The notes under the pieces are model-generated. The model made no database searches. It was not told the DNA's origin and saw only the letters and a program-made list of their open reading frames with translations. From Flavobacteriales bacterium (GTDB lineage Bacteria > Bacteroidota > Bacteroidia > Flavobacteriales > TMED113), in the NCBI GenBank assembly GCA_002698365.1, contig NZWM01000047.1, positions 2,390-36,801 of the forward strand: a stretch of 34,412 bases of DNA, given 5' to 3'. The translations under genes and the position numbers were made by a program. Shown piece by piece: positions 1 through 7,914 of the stretch. Within the stretch, counting starts at the first letter, position 1; each line of letters starts with the position of its first letter.

Positions 1-1379
1 TGGTTATTCTAAATGATAATTGTATGTCTATTGATCCAAATGTAGGGGCCTTAAAAGAATACTTATTAAAAATAAGTACTTCGAAAACATATAATAAGAT
101 GCGAAATGAAATTTGGGATTTATTAAGTAGTCTCAGCAAAATAGGAGATAGTGCAAAATCGATTGTACAAAAAGTAGAGCAAGCGTTAAAGGTTGCATTA
201 TTAAAAAATAGTAATTACTTTGAATCTTTAAATTTCCGATATTTTGGACCTATAGATGGGCACAATGTTTCTTTATTAGAAGAAACTCTACGAGATTTAA
301 AAGACATTCCCGGACCAAAAATTTTACATTGCTTAACAACAAAGGGGAAGGGTTATGATTTAGCTGAAAAAAACCAAACTAAATGGCATGCTCCAGGACT
401 ATTTGACAAAGAATCTGGTAAAATAAATATTATCCAAACTAAAGAATCACCTTTTACTAAATATCAAGATGTATTTGGTAAATCTATTGTAGAATTAGCT
501 GAAAAAAATGAAAAAATTATTGGGATTACCCCAGCAATGCCATCAGGGTCATCATTAAAATATATGATGAAAGAAATACCAAATAGAGCTTTTGATGTCG
601 GAATCGCAGAACAACATGCTGTGACTTTTTCTGCTGGATTAGCCACACAAGGATTTGTTCCTTTTTGTAATATTTATTCTACTTTTTTACAACGAGGATA
701 TGATCAGTTAATTCATGATGTTGCATTACAAAAACTACATGTTGTTTTTTGTTTAGACCGAGCTGGACTCGTGGGAGAAGACGGGGCAACACACCAAGGA
801 GTTTTTGATTTGGCATATTTAAGATGTATTCCAAACCTTATTATTGCAGCACCATTAAATGAAATAGAATTAAGAAACCTAATGTATACAGCTCAACTGC
901 CGAATGGCCAACCTTTTGCTATAAGATACCCCAGAGGGAAAGGGGTCTTGACAAATTGGCAAGTACCATTTCAAAAAATCCATATTGGTCAAGGAAACAC
1001 AATCTGTGAAGGCAATGAAATTGCAATTATTTCTATTGGACACATTGGCAATATGATTATTGAAATCACTACAGAATTTCAATCTAATAATATAGAAATT
1101 GGTCATTACGATATTCGATTCCTAAAGCCATTAGATGAAAAATTATTACATCATGTCTTTAAAAGATATAAAACAATCTTAACTATTGAGGATGGTTGTC
1201 TATCTGGTGGAATGGGTGCGGCAATATTAGAATTCAAAAATGAATATAATTATAACCAACAAATCATACGATTTGGTGTCCCAGATAAATTTATTGAACA
1301 TGGATCACAAAAAGAACAAAGAGAAGAATGTGGATATGATAAGCAAAGTGTTATAAATAAATTAAAAGAATTATTATAA
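1..1379 (+). CDS. dxs: 1-deoxy-D-xylulose-5-phosphate synthase, 3' part (5' truncated by window)
   Basis: Makes DXP from pyruvate and glyceraldehyde-3-phosphate with thiamine diphosphate (TPP), the first step of the MEP isoprenoid pathway, and also feeds thiamine and pyridoxal synthesis. The reading frame is open from base 3, ahead of the track's ATG at 24, and begins [17 protein letters not shown]. This is the end of the TPP-binding motif, whose final Asn lies in LNDN; the GDG half is outside the window. Later landmarks are FGPIDGHN, the pyrimidine-domain [15 protein letters not shown] with the catalytic Glu, [15 protein letters not shown], and a transketolase C-terminal domain with [10 protein letters not shown]. 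About 458 residues are present, so roughly the first quarter is missing. The stop overlaps the 3' end of the convergent accC by 6 bp, leaving no room for a dedicated terminator. ATG 24 is an internal Met, not the start. Confidence 0.96.
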   Translation, partial: VILNDNCMSIDPNVGALKEYLLKISTSKTYNKMRNEIWDLLSSLSKIGDSAKSIVQKVEQALKVALLKNSNYFESLNFRYFGPIDGHNVSLLEETLRDLKDIPGPKILHCLTTKGKGYDLAEKNQTKWHAPGLFDKESGKINIIQTKESPFTKYQDVFGKSIVELAEKNEKIIGITPAMPSGSSLKYMMKEIPNRAFDVGIAEQHAVTFSAGLATQGFVPFCNIYSTFLQRGYDQLIHDVALQKLHVVFCLDRAGLVGEDGATHQGVFDLAYLRCIPNLIIAAPLNEIELRNLMYTAQLPNGQPFAIRYPRGKGVLTNWQVPFQKIHIGQGNTICEGNEIAIISIGHIGNMIIEITTEFQSNNIEIGHYDIRFLKPLDEKLLHHVFKRYKTILTIEDGCLSGGMGAAILEFKNEYNYNQQIIRFGVPDKFIEHGSQKEQREECGYDKQSVINKLKELL

Positions 1380-2708
1380 TTTATTTTCTTCCATAAATTT
1401 TGTTGTGTAATTACCCTCAATAAAATCTTTATGATTCATTAATTTTTTATGAAAAGGAATGGTTGTTTTTACACCTTCAAGGATAAATTCACTCAGTGCT
1501 CGCTTCATTTTTGAAATAGCTTCTTCTCTAGTTTGAGCTACAGTAATTAACTTCGCAATCATAGAATCATAATAGGGTGGAATAACATAACCAGTATATA
1601 CATGAGTGTCTATTCGAATACCATGACCACCTGGTTTATATACGTTAGTTATTAAACCTGGACATGGCATAAAATTATTTTCAGAATCTTCCGCATTAAT
1701 TCTACATTCAATAGCATGTAAGACAGGTGTGTAATTTTTGCCTGATATTTTAATACCAGCGGCAACCTTTATTTGTTCACAGATTAAGTCATAATTAATA
1801 ACCTCTTCAGTGACTGGATGCTCAACTTGTATTCTTGTGTTCATTTCCATGAAGTAAAAGTTGCGATTTTTATCTACTAAAAACTCTACTGTTCCAACGC
1901 CTTCATATTGAATACTTTTAACTGCTTTAATAGCAGCATCCCCCATCTTTTTTCTCAATCCATCAGTCATAAATGGAGAAGGAGATTCTTCTACTAATTT
2001 CTGGTGTCTTCTTTGAATAGAGCAATCTCTTTCAGATAAATGACATGCATTGCCATATTGATCACCAACAACTTGTATTTCAATATGACGTGGTTCTTCT
2101 ATTAATTTTTCTATATACATGTCATCATTCCCAAAACCAGCAAGTGCTTCTTTTTTAGCACTATCCCAAGATTTTTTTAAATCATTCTTATTCCAAACTG
2201 CACGCATGCCTTTACCACCACCTCCTGCTGATGCTTTTAACATTACAGGGTAACCCATTTCATTAGAAAGTGTTTCAGCTTCTGAAAAATCTTCTATTAC
2301 CCCCTCGGATCCTGGGATTACCGGTACACCTGCTTTTTTCATAGTTTCTTTAGCAACTGCTTTATCACCCATCTTATTAATCATGTTCTCAGATGCTCCA
2401 ATAAATTTAATTTCATGTTCTTCGCAAATTTTTGAAAACTGAGCATTTTCTGCAAGAAAACCATATCCAGGATGTATGGCATCCGCATTAGTAATTTCAG
2501 CAGCAGATATAATCTTAGGAATACTTAAATATGATTCCGAACTTTGCGGAGGACCTATGCAAACTGCTTCATCAGCAAACTTAACATGTAAACTATCTGC
2601 ATCGGCCGTAGAATATACAGCAACTGTTTTAATATTCATTTCTTTACACGTATTAATTATACGTAATGCTATTTCACCTCTATTTGCAATTAATATTTTA
2701 TTAAACAT
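1374..2708 (-). CDS. accC: Acetyl-CoA carboxylase, biotin carboxylase subunit
   Basis: ATP-dependent carboxylation of the biotin on BCCP (AccB), the first half-reaction of acetyl-CoA carboxylase, committing carbon to fatty acids. The 444 aa match the family length. Seen in order: the N-terminal NRGEIALRI motif, [13 protein letters not shown], the ATP-grasp glycine-rich loop [14 protein letters not shown] near residue 160, [16 protein letters not shown], the metal/ATP site [15 protein letters not shown] near residue 290, and a C-terminal biotin-carboxylase domain with ECRINAED. It lies 11 bp downstream of accB on the same strand, so the two are surely co-transcribed, as their protein partnership would predict. 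Its end overlaps convergent dxs by 6 bp. Nothing looks degenerate. Confidence 0.97.
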   Translation of the reverse strand: MFNKILIANRGEIALRIINTCKEMNIKTVAVYSTADADSLHVKFADEAVCIGPPQSSESYLSIPKIISAAEITNADAIHPGYGFLAENAQFSKICEEHEIKFIGASENMINKMGDKAVAKETMKKAGVPVIPGSEGVIEDFSEAETLSNEMGYPVMLKASAGGGGKGMRAVWNKNDLKKSWDSAKKEALAGFGNDDMYIEKLIEEPRHIEIQVVGDQYGNACHLSERDCSIQRRHQKLVEESPSPFMTDGLRKKMGDAAIKAVKSIQYEGVGTVEFLVDKNRNFYFMEMNTRIQVEHPVTEEVINYDLICEQIKVAAGIKISGKNYTPVLHAIECRINAEDSENNFMPCPGLITNVYKPGGHGIRIDTHVYTGYVIPPYYDSMIAKLITVAQTREEAISKMKRALSEFILEGVKTTIPFHKKLMNHKDFIEGNYTTKFMEENKL

Positions 2709-2719
2709 CTGATTATATC

Positions 2720-3226
2720 TTAATTAGGATCGACTAAAAATAATGGCTGATCATATTCAACTGGAGACATATCATCTACCAACACTTTCACAATAGTTCC
2801 AGATATTTCTGACTCAATTTCATTAAACAATTTCATTGCTTCCACAATACCCACTACTTCACCAACACTTATAGAATCACCCACATTAATAAATGGATCT
2901 TTATCTGGGCTTGGCCTTCTATAAAATGTCCCAATAATAGGAGATTTAATAGTAATATGATTTGTGCTTGCAAGACTATCTGGAGTGTTTACTTCAGCTG
3001 ATGGTGGTGAAGCCACTGGTGGTGGTGAAGCCACTGGTGGTGGTGAAGCCACTGGTGGTGGTGAAGCCACTGGATTAATAGGTGTCACAGCAGTTACATC
3101 TGTGGTTATTTTTCCTTTAGGTGGAGATTTAATACAAATTTTTACATCTCCCATTTCTAAATCGACTTCTGTTGCCCCTGATTTAGCAACAAATTTTATA
3201 AGTTCTTGAATTTGCTTAAGATTCAT
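2720..3226 (-). CDS. accB: Acetyl-CoA carboxylase, biotin carboxyl carrier protein (BCCP)
   Basis: Carries the covalently bound biotin that shuttles CO2 from AccC to the carboxyltransferase. The N-terminal helical segment ([24 protein letters not shown]) is typical of flavobacterial AccB. It is followed by a Pro/Ala linker and a biotinyl domain with the lysine in [12 protein letters not shown] near residue 130. The linker (about residues 51-75) is four near-perfect PPPVAS units encoded by an exact 18-bp tandem repeat, so its length could vary by slippage without frameshift. The ATG at 3226 fits the family start. It is preceded by an unusually long 230-bp gap from fabH that contains a tandem repeat array, while spacing to accC is only 11 bp. 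Confidence 0.96.
   Translation of the reverse strand: MNLKQIQELIKFVAKSGATEVDLEMGDVKICIKSPPKGKITTDVTAVTPINPVASPPPVASPPPVASPPPVASPPSAEVNTPDSLASTNHITIKSPIIGTFYRRPSPDKDPFINVGDSISVGEVVGIVEAMKLFNEIESEISGTIVKVLVDDMSPVEYDQPLFLVDPN
3003..3074. repeat. 18-bp in-frame tandem repeat in the accB linker (4 copies)
   Basis: Plus-strand unit GGTGGTGAAGCCACTGGT at 3003, 3021, 3039 and 3057; the last copy ends in A instead of T. It codes the Pro-rich PPPVAS linker of BCCP. The near-absence of synonymous changes between copies suggests recent duplication or homogenisation. A change in copy number would alter only linker length. Confidence 0.95.
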
Positions 3227-3267
3227 ATATAATAGTATTTTCTACAAACATAAATCAAAAAATCTCA

Positions 3268-3330
3268 TTTTTTGAGAAAAATGGATGTTTTTTGAGAAAA
3301 ATGGATGTTTTTTTGAGAAAAAATGGATAT
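3268..3330. repeat. Intergenic tandem repeat, subtype 1 (about 20 bp, 3 copies)
   Basis: Unit TTTTTTGAGAAAAATGGATG starts at 3268 and 3288; a third, slightly longer and diverged copy starts at 3308. It lies in the fabH-accB gap, within the presumed transcript. The TTTTT-GAG-AAAAA core resembles the core of the downstream subtype-2 repeat (TTTTTGATGAAAAAT), so the two arrays are probably diverged parts of one array. Confidence 0.9.
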
Positions 3331-3354
3331 TTTAAGCACAAAATAAATGCAAAT

Positions 3355-3450
3355 AAAAATAGCTGTTTTTGATGAAAAATAGCTGTTTTTGATGAAAAAT
3401 AGCTGTTTTTGATGAAAAATAGCTGTTTTTGATGAAAAATAGCTGTTTTT
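3355..3450. repeat. Intergenic tandem repeat, subtype 2 (20 bp, about 5 copies)
   Basis: AGCTGTTTTTGATGAAAAAT repeats exactly with a 20-bp period; AGCTGTTTTT starts at 3361, 3381, 3401, 3421 and 3441, and the array ends 6 bp before the fabH stop codon. AAAAATAGCTGTTTTT within each unit is a near-palindrome centred on AGCT. Alternating A5 and T5 tracts repeat every two helical turns, the arrangement expected of intrinsically curved DNA. There are no unique spacers, so it is not a CRISPR array. Confidence 0.95.
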
Positions 3451-3456
3451 AAAAAA

Positions 3457-4443
3457 TTAATAAGCCCACTTCAAATATATTGCACCCCATGTAAAACCAC
3501 CTCCAAAAGCTGCTAAAATCAAATTATCATTTTTCTTCAGCCTAGACTCCCAATCAGCCAAACATAATGGTATTGTTGCAGCTGTAGTATTCCCATATTT
3601 ATTTATGTTAACCATAACCTTCTCTGATCCCACCCCCATCCTTCTAGCGGTCGCATCAATTATTCTAAGATTAGCTTGGTGGGGCACAAGCCAAGAAATA
3701 TCATCACCGGTTAGATTATTTTGCTCCATAATTTGTGCTGAAACATCTGCCATTTTAGTAACAGCAAATTTAAAGACCGTTTTGCCATCTTGATAAATAT
3801 AGTGCTGCTTCCTGTTGACAGTGTCTGTAGTTGCAGGATTTAAAGAGCCACCAGCTATCATTTTTAAATACTCTGCACCAGAACCATCAACACGCAAAAT
3901 AGCATCCATAATTCCTAATTTGTCTTGTTCTGGCTCTAATAAAACAGCCCCAGCACCATCTCCAAAAATCACACATGTCTTTCTATCTGCATAATCTACA
4001 ATTGAAGACATTTTGTCAGCACCCACAACAACAACTTTTTTATAAATACCTGATGATATATATTTTGAACCACAATCTAAGGCAAATAAAAAAGCTGAAC
4101 ATGCTGCTGATAAATCAAACCCAAAAGCATTTGAAGCACCAACCTTATCAGCAATTAAACAAGCTGTAGAAGGAAAAAGCATGTCAGGTGTAACAGTAGC
4201 GCAAATAATCAAGTCAATTTCAGCTGCTGATATATTTGTTTTTTCTAATAACAGCTTAACCGCATTAGCGCCCATGTCAGAAGTCGCCTTGGTCGGATCT
4301 TTTAAAATTCGTCTTTCTTTAATACCTGTCCTAGTGGTAATCCATTCATCTGAAGTATCTACCATGTTTGCTAATTCTACATTAGTTAAAACATCGTCCG
4401 GCAACCACCCAGCAACTGCAGATATTTTTGTGTTTATTTTCAA
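3457..4443 (-). CDS. fabH: Beta-ketoacyl-ACP synthase III
   Basis: Condenses acetyl-CoA (or a branched acyl-CoA primer) with malonyl-ACP to start fatty-acid synthesis. The 328 aa are normal for KAS III. The catalytic triad is visible: Cys in FDLSAACSAFLFAL near residue 113, His in VPHQANLRII near 250, and Asn in NKYGNTTAAT near 280. The C-terminus, AAFGGGFTWGAIYLKW, is classic for the family. It sits between rpmF and accB in the usual Bacteroidota fatty-acid cluster. The 92-bp gap before it, after rpmF, holds no gene. Downstream the transcript would run through the tandem repeat array to accB. Confidence 0.97.
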   Translation of the reverse strand: MKINTKISAVAGWLPDDVLTNVELANMVDTSDEWITTRTGIKERRILKDPTKATSDMGANAVKLLLEKTNISAAEIDLIICATVTPDMLFPSTACLIADKVGASNAFGFDLSAACSAFLFALDCGSKYISSGIYKKVVVVGADKMSSIVDYADRKTCVIFGDGAGAVLLEPEQDKLGIMDAILRVDGSGAEYLKMIAGGSLNPATTDTVNRKQHYIYQDGKTVFKFAVTKMADVSAQIMEQNNLTGDDISWLVPHQANLRIIDATARRMGVGSEKVMVNINKYGNTTAATIPLCLADWESRLKKNDNLILAAFGGGFTWGAIYLKWAY

Positions 4444-4535
4444 TTACTATATAACTAAAATTAACAATAATGATTTCAAATTAAATATATCTTAAAATAC
4501 AGTAATAAAAAAATTAAATTGAAAAAGTATATTAT

Positions 4536-4712
4536 TTATTCTGAAACAAGTTTGCCCTTATAATACAATTTCCCCTCATGGGTATATGCTCTGTGAAAGA
4601 TGTGGGAAACACCTGTAGTAGGACATATTGCCACCACTGGAGAGTCTGCTTTATAATGAGTTCTCCTCTTATTTCTTCTGGTTTTAGATATTTTTCTCTT
4701 TGGATGAGCCAT
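4536..4712 (-). CDS. rpmF: 50S ribosomal protein L32 (not in ORF track)
   Basis: A 58-aa protein too short for the supplied track. The minus-strand ATG at 4712-4710 opens [20 protein letters not shown] and the protein ends YKGKLVSE before the TAA at 4538-4536. The Lys/Arg-rich start, the central [14 protein letters not shown] and the ending [10 protein letters not shown] are typical of Bacteroidota L32. It lies between pdxA (54 bp upstream) and fabH (92 bp downstream). In most Bacteroidota a DUF177/YceD gene directly precedes rpmF; here the 54-bp gap rules that out. Confidence 0.95.
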   Translation of the reverse strand: MAHPKRKISKTRRNKRRTHYKADSPVVAICPTTGVSHIFHRAYTHEGKLYYKGKLVSE

Positions 4713-4766
4713 TACAATACTTTTATTTTAGGTTTGCAAATATATATAAAAAACTAAACAACTATA

Positions 4767-5804
4767 TTATTTGTTGGCTGTTTTTCGAATATTTGTAAGA
4801 TATAGTAATCTATTTTTATAGATTTCTAAAGATAAAAATATAGCAGACAATAAAGAATTTATTTTTGCCGCCTCTTTACCTGCTATATCATAACCAACAC
4901 CATGATCTGGTGAAACCCTAATAATTGGCAATCCTGCAGTATAATTAACTCCGTTTCCAAATGACATAGATTTGAATGGAATTAATGCCTGATCATGATA
5001 CATCGCTAAAATAGCATCGAAATTTTTATAATTACCTGAACCAAAAAAGCCATCAGCAGAATATGGGCCGTAAATTAAATTTCCGGCATTAAAAAAATTA
5101 TCAACAACTGGTGCAATAATCTTACGGTCCTCATCACCTATCAACCCATTATCTCCACCATGAGGATTAAGACTTAAAACAGCTATTTTAGGTTTTGATA
5201 TTAAGAAGTCTATTTTCAATGTTTTAATTAAAATTATTATTTTTTCTTCTAACAAAGAGCTACTAATACTATCCGACACTTTAGAAATAGGGATATGATT
5301 AGTGGCCGTAGCTATTTTTAGATTGTCATTACACAATAGCATTAAATTAGGCGTGTTGCTATATGCTTTGGAAAAATGCTCTGTGTGGCCAATAAAATTT
5401 TTATCTATCAATGAAATATTCTGCTTATTAACTGGTAAAGTTACAATCACATCAATACTATTTTTTTTTAAATCACTTATTGCTAAGTCAATCGATGTTA
5501 TGGCAATTTTCCCCGCCAACAGAGTGTTTTCTCCAGGCTTAACGGTTATGTCGCTTTCATTGATGTTAATTATATTTAATTGTTTTGGAGACGCATTTTT
5601 TGGGTTTCTAATCACATGGTAATTACAGTCTTGCCACTTATATAATTTCTTATAATAATTAACAGCAGATATTGGAGCATAAAGAATGGGAGTACAAAAA
5701 TCAAAAAGAGTATTATTAGAAAATGCTTTTATTAATACCTCTAAACCAACACCATTAATATCTCCGCACGATATTCCTAAAATAATTTTCTTTTTGTCAG
5801 TCAT
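4767..5804 (-). CDS. pdxA: 4-hydroxythreonine-4-phosphate dehydrogenase
   Basis: NAD-dependent oxidation of 4-phosphohydroxy-threonine in the DXP-dependent pyridoxal-5'-phosphate pathway; its partner substrate DXP comes from Dxs, also in this window. The 345 aa fit the family. Seen in order: GISCGDINGVGLEV at the N-terminus, a metal-site His in GHTEHF near residue 130, NPHGGDNG near 215, MYHDQALIPFK near 270, and SPDHGVGYDIAGK near 300. These carry the three His ligands of the metal centre. It lies 13 bp downstream of pepA, so the two are likely co-transcribed; rpmF follows after 54 bp. Confidence 0.97.
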   Translation of the reverse strand: MTDKKKIILGISCGDINGVGLEVLIKAFSNNTLFDFCTPILYAPISAVNYYKKLYKWQDCNYHVIRNPKNASPKQLNIININESDITVKPGENTLLAGKIAITSIDLAISDLKKNSIDVIVTLPVNKQNISLIDKNFIGHTEHFSKAYSNTPNLMLLCNDNLKIATATNHIPISKVSDSISSSLLEEKIIILIKTLKIDFLISKPKIAVLSLNPHGGDNGLIGDEDRKIIAPVVDNFFNAGNLIYGPYSADGFFGSGNYKNFDAILAMYHDQALIPFKSMSFGNGVNYTAGLPIIRVSPDHGVGYDIAGKEAAKINSLLSAIFLSLEIYKNRLLYLTNIRKTANK

Positions 5805-5817
5805 AATCTAAAATTAT

Positions 5818-7182
5818 TTAATCATCCGATTCTCTATATTTATTCTCGAAAAAAGCCAATAACAACCGAACCCCCACACCTGTTCCTCCTCTTTTTTGGT
5901 ATATGTAGTCTTGCTTTAAAAATGCTGATCCTGCTATATCTAAATGCATCCAAGGGTAGGCGACAAAATGCTCAAGAAATTTTCCTGCAGTAATATGCCC
6001 CGCTTCTGCCCCACCTAAATTTTTAATGTCTGCAACAGAAGAATTTAAATCGTCTTTATAATCATCCCAAAAAGGCTGTACAGCAACTCTTTCACCTACA
6101 AGATTACCAGAAATTAATAATTTCTTCATGCTATTACTAAAATCAGTAAATACTTCATTATTATAATTTTCCATAGCCACAACGCCATATTTACCAATTG
6201 CTCTAGATGCAGCACCAGTTAAAGTGGCTAAATCTATTACTAATTCTGGCTTATAGCGCTTAGCATAATGAAGTGCATCAGCTAAAATCAACCTGCCTTC
6301 TGCATCCGTATTTAAAACTTCTACTGTGGCACCACTCATCATCGTAATTACATCACCCGGAACATATGCTTCACCACCTGGTCTGTTTTCAACTGCAGGA
6401 ATTAGCCCAACAACATAGCAATTTACTTTAGCGCGAGCCAGAGCATATATTGTTCCTATAACAGCAGCAGCCCCCCCCATATCACATTTCATCATATCCA
6501 TAGAGTTTGGTGTTGGCTTTAAACTCAATCCTCCAGTATCATACATAACCCCTTTGCCAACTAAAACTGTTGGAACTTTCTTTTTGGATGTTTTTGATTT
6601 ATATGTTAATATATTAAAAGTTGGTTTCGCAATCGATCCTTTGTTAACACTGAGAACACCACCCATTTTTAATTTATGTATGGTCGTCTCTTCCAACACC
6701 TCTAGCTTAAAACCAGCTTCTTTTGATAATTTTTTAATTGATTTTGAAAGTTGTTCAGCATTTAGGTGAGAAAGTGGCTCATTAACCAAATCACGTGCAA
6801 CACAAACACCCCTAACAACTGACTCTGTAATATTATCTAGTTTAGTTTTTATTGAAAACCCATTTTTTTTGAAAGTTGTTTTATGTCTATTAAAGTCATA
6901 ATTTGACAAATAAAATCCCTCTAAAAACCTTGATTTAAAAATTGAAGATTGCTTTTTATTCTCAAAGTTTACATTTACAGCAACAGTTTTTATTCTATCC
7001 CTCTTGCTATAGCCTTTGTTTAGGTTAACTAGAAAAGTGTGGATCTTGGATCCTTCTGCACAAATATGATCTCCATTTCTACACCACTTTACAGGCATAT
7101 GACATTCTAATGTATATTTATCCTGCAAATTCCAATTTGATTTTTCATCATCAGATTTAAATAATAAGATTTTAAAGTTCAT
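5818..7182 (-). CDS. pepA: Leucyl aminopeptidase, M17 family
   Basis: Cytosolic two-metal aminopeptidase removing N-terminal residues from peptides. The C-terminal catalytic domain holds the hallmark metal and catalytic residues: Lys and Asp in VGKGVMYDTGGLSLKP near 210, DMMKCDMGGAAAV, and the M17 signature NTDAEGRLILADAL near 290. At 454 aa it is shorter than E. coli PepA (503 aa), chiefly because the N-terminal domain, which here has little recognisable sequence, is reduced; this is common among flavobacterial M17 proteins. It is the first gene of the pepA-pdxA-rpmF-fabH-accB-accC run. The 65-bp upstream gap is shared with divergent ribE and should hold both promoters. Confidence 0.93.
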   Translation of the reverse strand: MNFKILLFKSDDEKSNWNLQDKYTLECHMPVKWCRNGDHICAEGSKIHTFLVNLNKGYSKRDRIKTVAVNVNFENKKQSSIFKSRFLEGFYLSNYDFNRHKTTFKKNGFSIKTKLDNITESVVRGVCVARDLVNEPLSHLNAEQLSKSIKKLSKEAGFKLEVLEETTIHKLKMGGVLSVNKGSIAKPTFNILTYKSKTSKKKVPTVLVGKGVMYDTGGLSLKPTPNSMDMMKCDMGGAAAVIGTIYALARAKVNCYVVGLIPAVENRPGGEAYVPGDVITMMSGATVEVLNTDAEGRLILADALHYAKRYKPELVIDLATLTGAASRAIGKYGVVAMENYNNEVFTDFSNSMKKLLISGNLVGERVAVQPFWDDYKDDLNSSVADIKNLGGAEAGHITAGKFLEHFVAYPWMHLDIAGSAFLKQDYIYQKRGGTGVGVRLLLAFFENKYRESDD

Positions 7183-7201
7183 ATAATATTATTTTTTAAT
7201 T

Positions 7202-7209
7202 TACTTTTG
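7202..7209 (+). promoter_or_regulatory. Candidate Bacteroidota -7 element for ribE
   Basis: TACTTTTG fits the flavobacterial TAnnTTTG consensus, 38 bp before the ribE ATG. The -33 position has TTC (7178-7180, 21-bp spacer) instead of TTG, so this is only a partial match. Confidence 0.3.
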
Positions 7210-7247
7210 TATCTAAAATAGACAATAATATCCTCAATAAGAAAAAA

Positions 7248-7838
7248 ATGTTTACTGGAATTATCGAAGAACTTGGAGTAGTAAAAAACATCAAAAAAGA
7301 TAACAACAATCTACTGCTTGATATAAGTGTTTCTTTTATCTCTGAACTAAAGATTAATCAAAGTATATCTCACAATGGGATTTGCTTGACTGTTACAGAT
7401 GTAGAAAAAGATTACTACAGAGTTTGTGTGATAAATGAAACAATAGAAAAAACTAATATTCAATCAGTAGTTGAAGGAGATTTAATTAATTTAGAAAGAT
7501 GCCTTGTTGTTGGAGGTCGAATTGATGGACATATTGTGCAGGGTCACGTTGACGGAGTGACTGAATGTGTAAATATTTCCGAAACAGGAGGTAGCTGGCA
7601 TTTTACTTTTAAATGTCCACAAGACTATACTAAATATCTATCTAACAAAGGGTCTATTTGTATAAATGGTGTGAGTTTAACAATTGCAAATATTCATGAA
7701 ACTCAAGATGAATTTTCTGTTGCAATCATTCCATATACATTTGAACATACTAATTTTAAAACAATGAAAAAAGGTGATTTTGCTAATATTGAATTTGATG
7801 TTTTAGCAAAACAAATTGAAAAATTAATAAAAAAATAA
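7248..7838 (+). CDS. ribE: Riboflavin synthase, alpha chain
   Basis: Dismutates two 6,7-dimethyl-8-ribityllumazine molecules into riboflavin. The 196 aa consist of two tandem lumazine-binding domains. Domain 1 opens with the signature MFTGIIEELGVV and includes NGICLTV; domain 2 opens near residue 97 with GHIVQGHVDG and repeats the motif as NGVSLTI, reflecting the internal duplication. It is transcribed divergently from pepA and convergently with the T9SS protein gene. ribE beside the pdxA-rpmF-fabH cluster recurs in Flavobacteriales. The ATG at 7248 is the only start matching the conserved N-terminus. Confidence 0.96.
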   Translation: MFTGIIEELGVVKNIKKDNNNLLLDISVSFISELKINQSISHNGICLTVTDVEKDYYRVCVINETIEKTNIQSVVEGDLINLERCLVVGGRIDGHIVQGHVDGVTECVNISETGGSWHFTFKCPQDYTKYLSNKGSICINGVSLTIANIHETQDEFSVAIIPYTFEHTNFKTMKKGDFANIEFDVLAKQIEKLIKK

Positions 7839-7844
7839 CTTTAT

Positions 7845-7893
7845 GAGAACTGATTGCAATTGGTGTGGAAATCAAAATGATGCAATCCGTCTC
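7845..7893. other. Imperfect inverted repeat between convergent genes
   Basis: Arms GAGA..GATTGCA (7845-7858) and TGCAATC..TCTC (7881-7893) can form an interrupted stem of 11 pairs with a 22-nt loop in the 76-bp gap between the ribE stop and the T9SS gene stop. There is no T-run on either side, so it is not a standard intrinsic terminator, but its place between converging genes suggests a transcription end or RNA 3'-end stabilising role. Confidence 0.35.
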
Positions 7894-7914
7894 AGGAGAA
7901 AGATAAAATGCTAC

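Noticed and set aside
3268-3450. CRISPR-like appearance of regularly spaced repeats
   Set aside because: Units abut directly with a 20-bp period and no unique spacers, and no cas gene is present.
3964-4495. Track ORFs at 3975..4169 and 4181..4495 on the plus strand
   Set aside because: They lie antisense inside the well-supported fabH gene and show no protein-like features.
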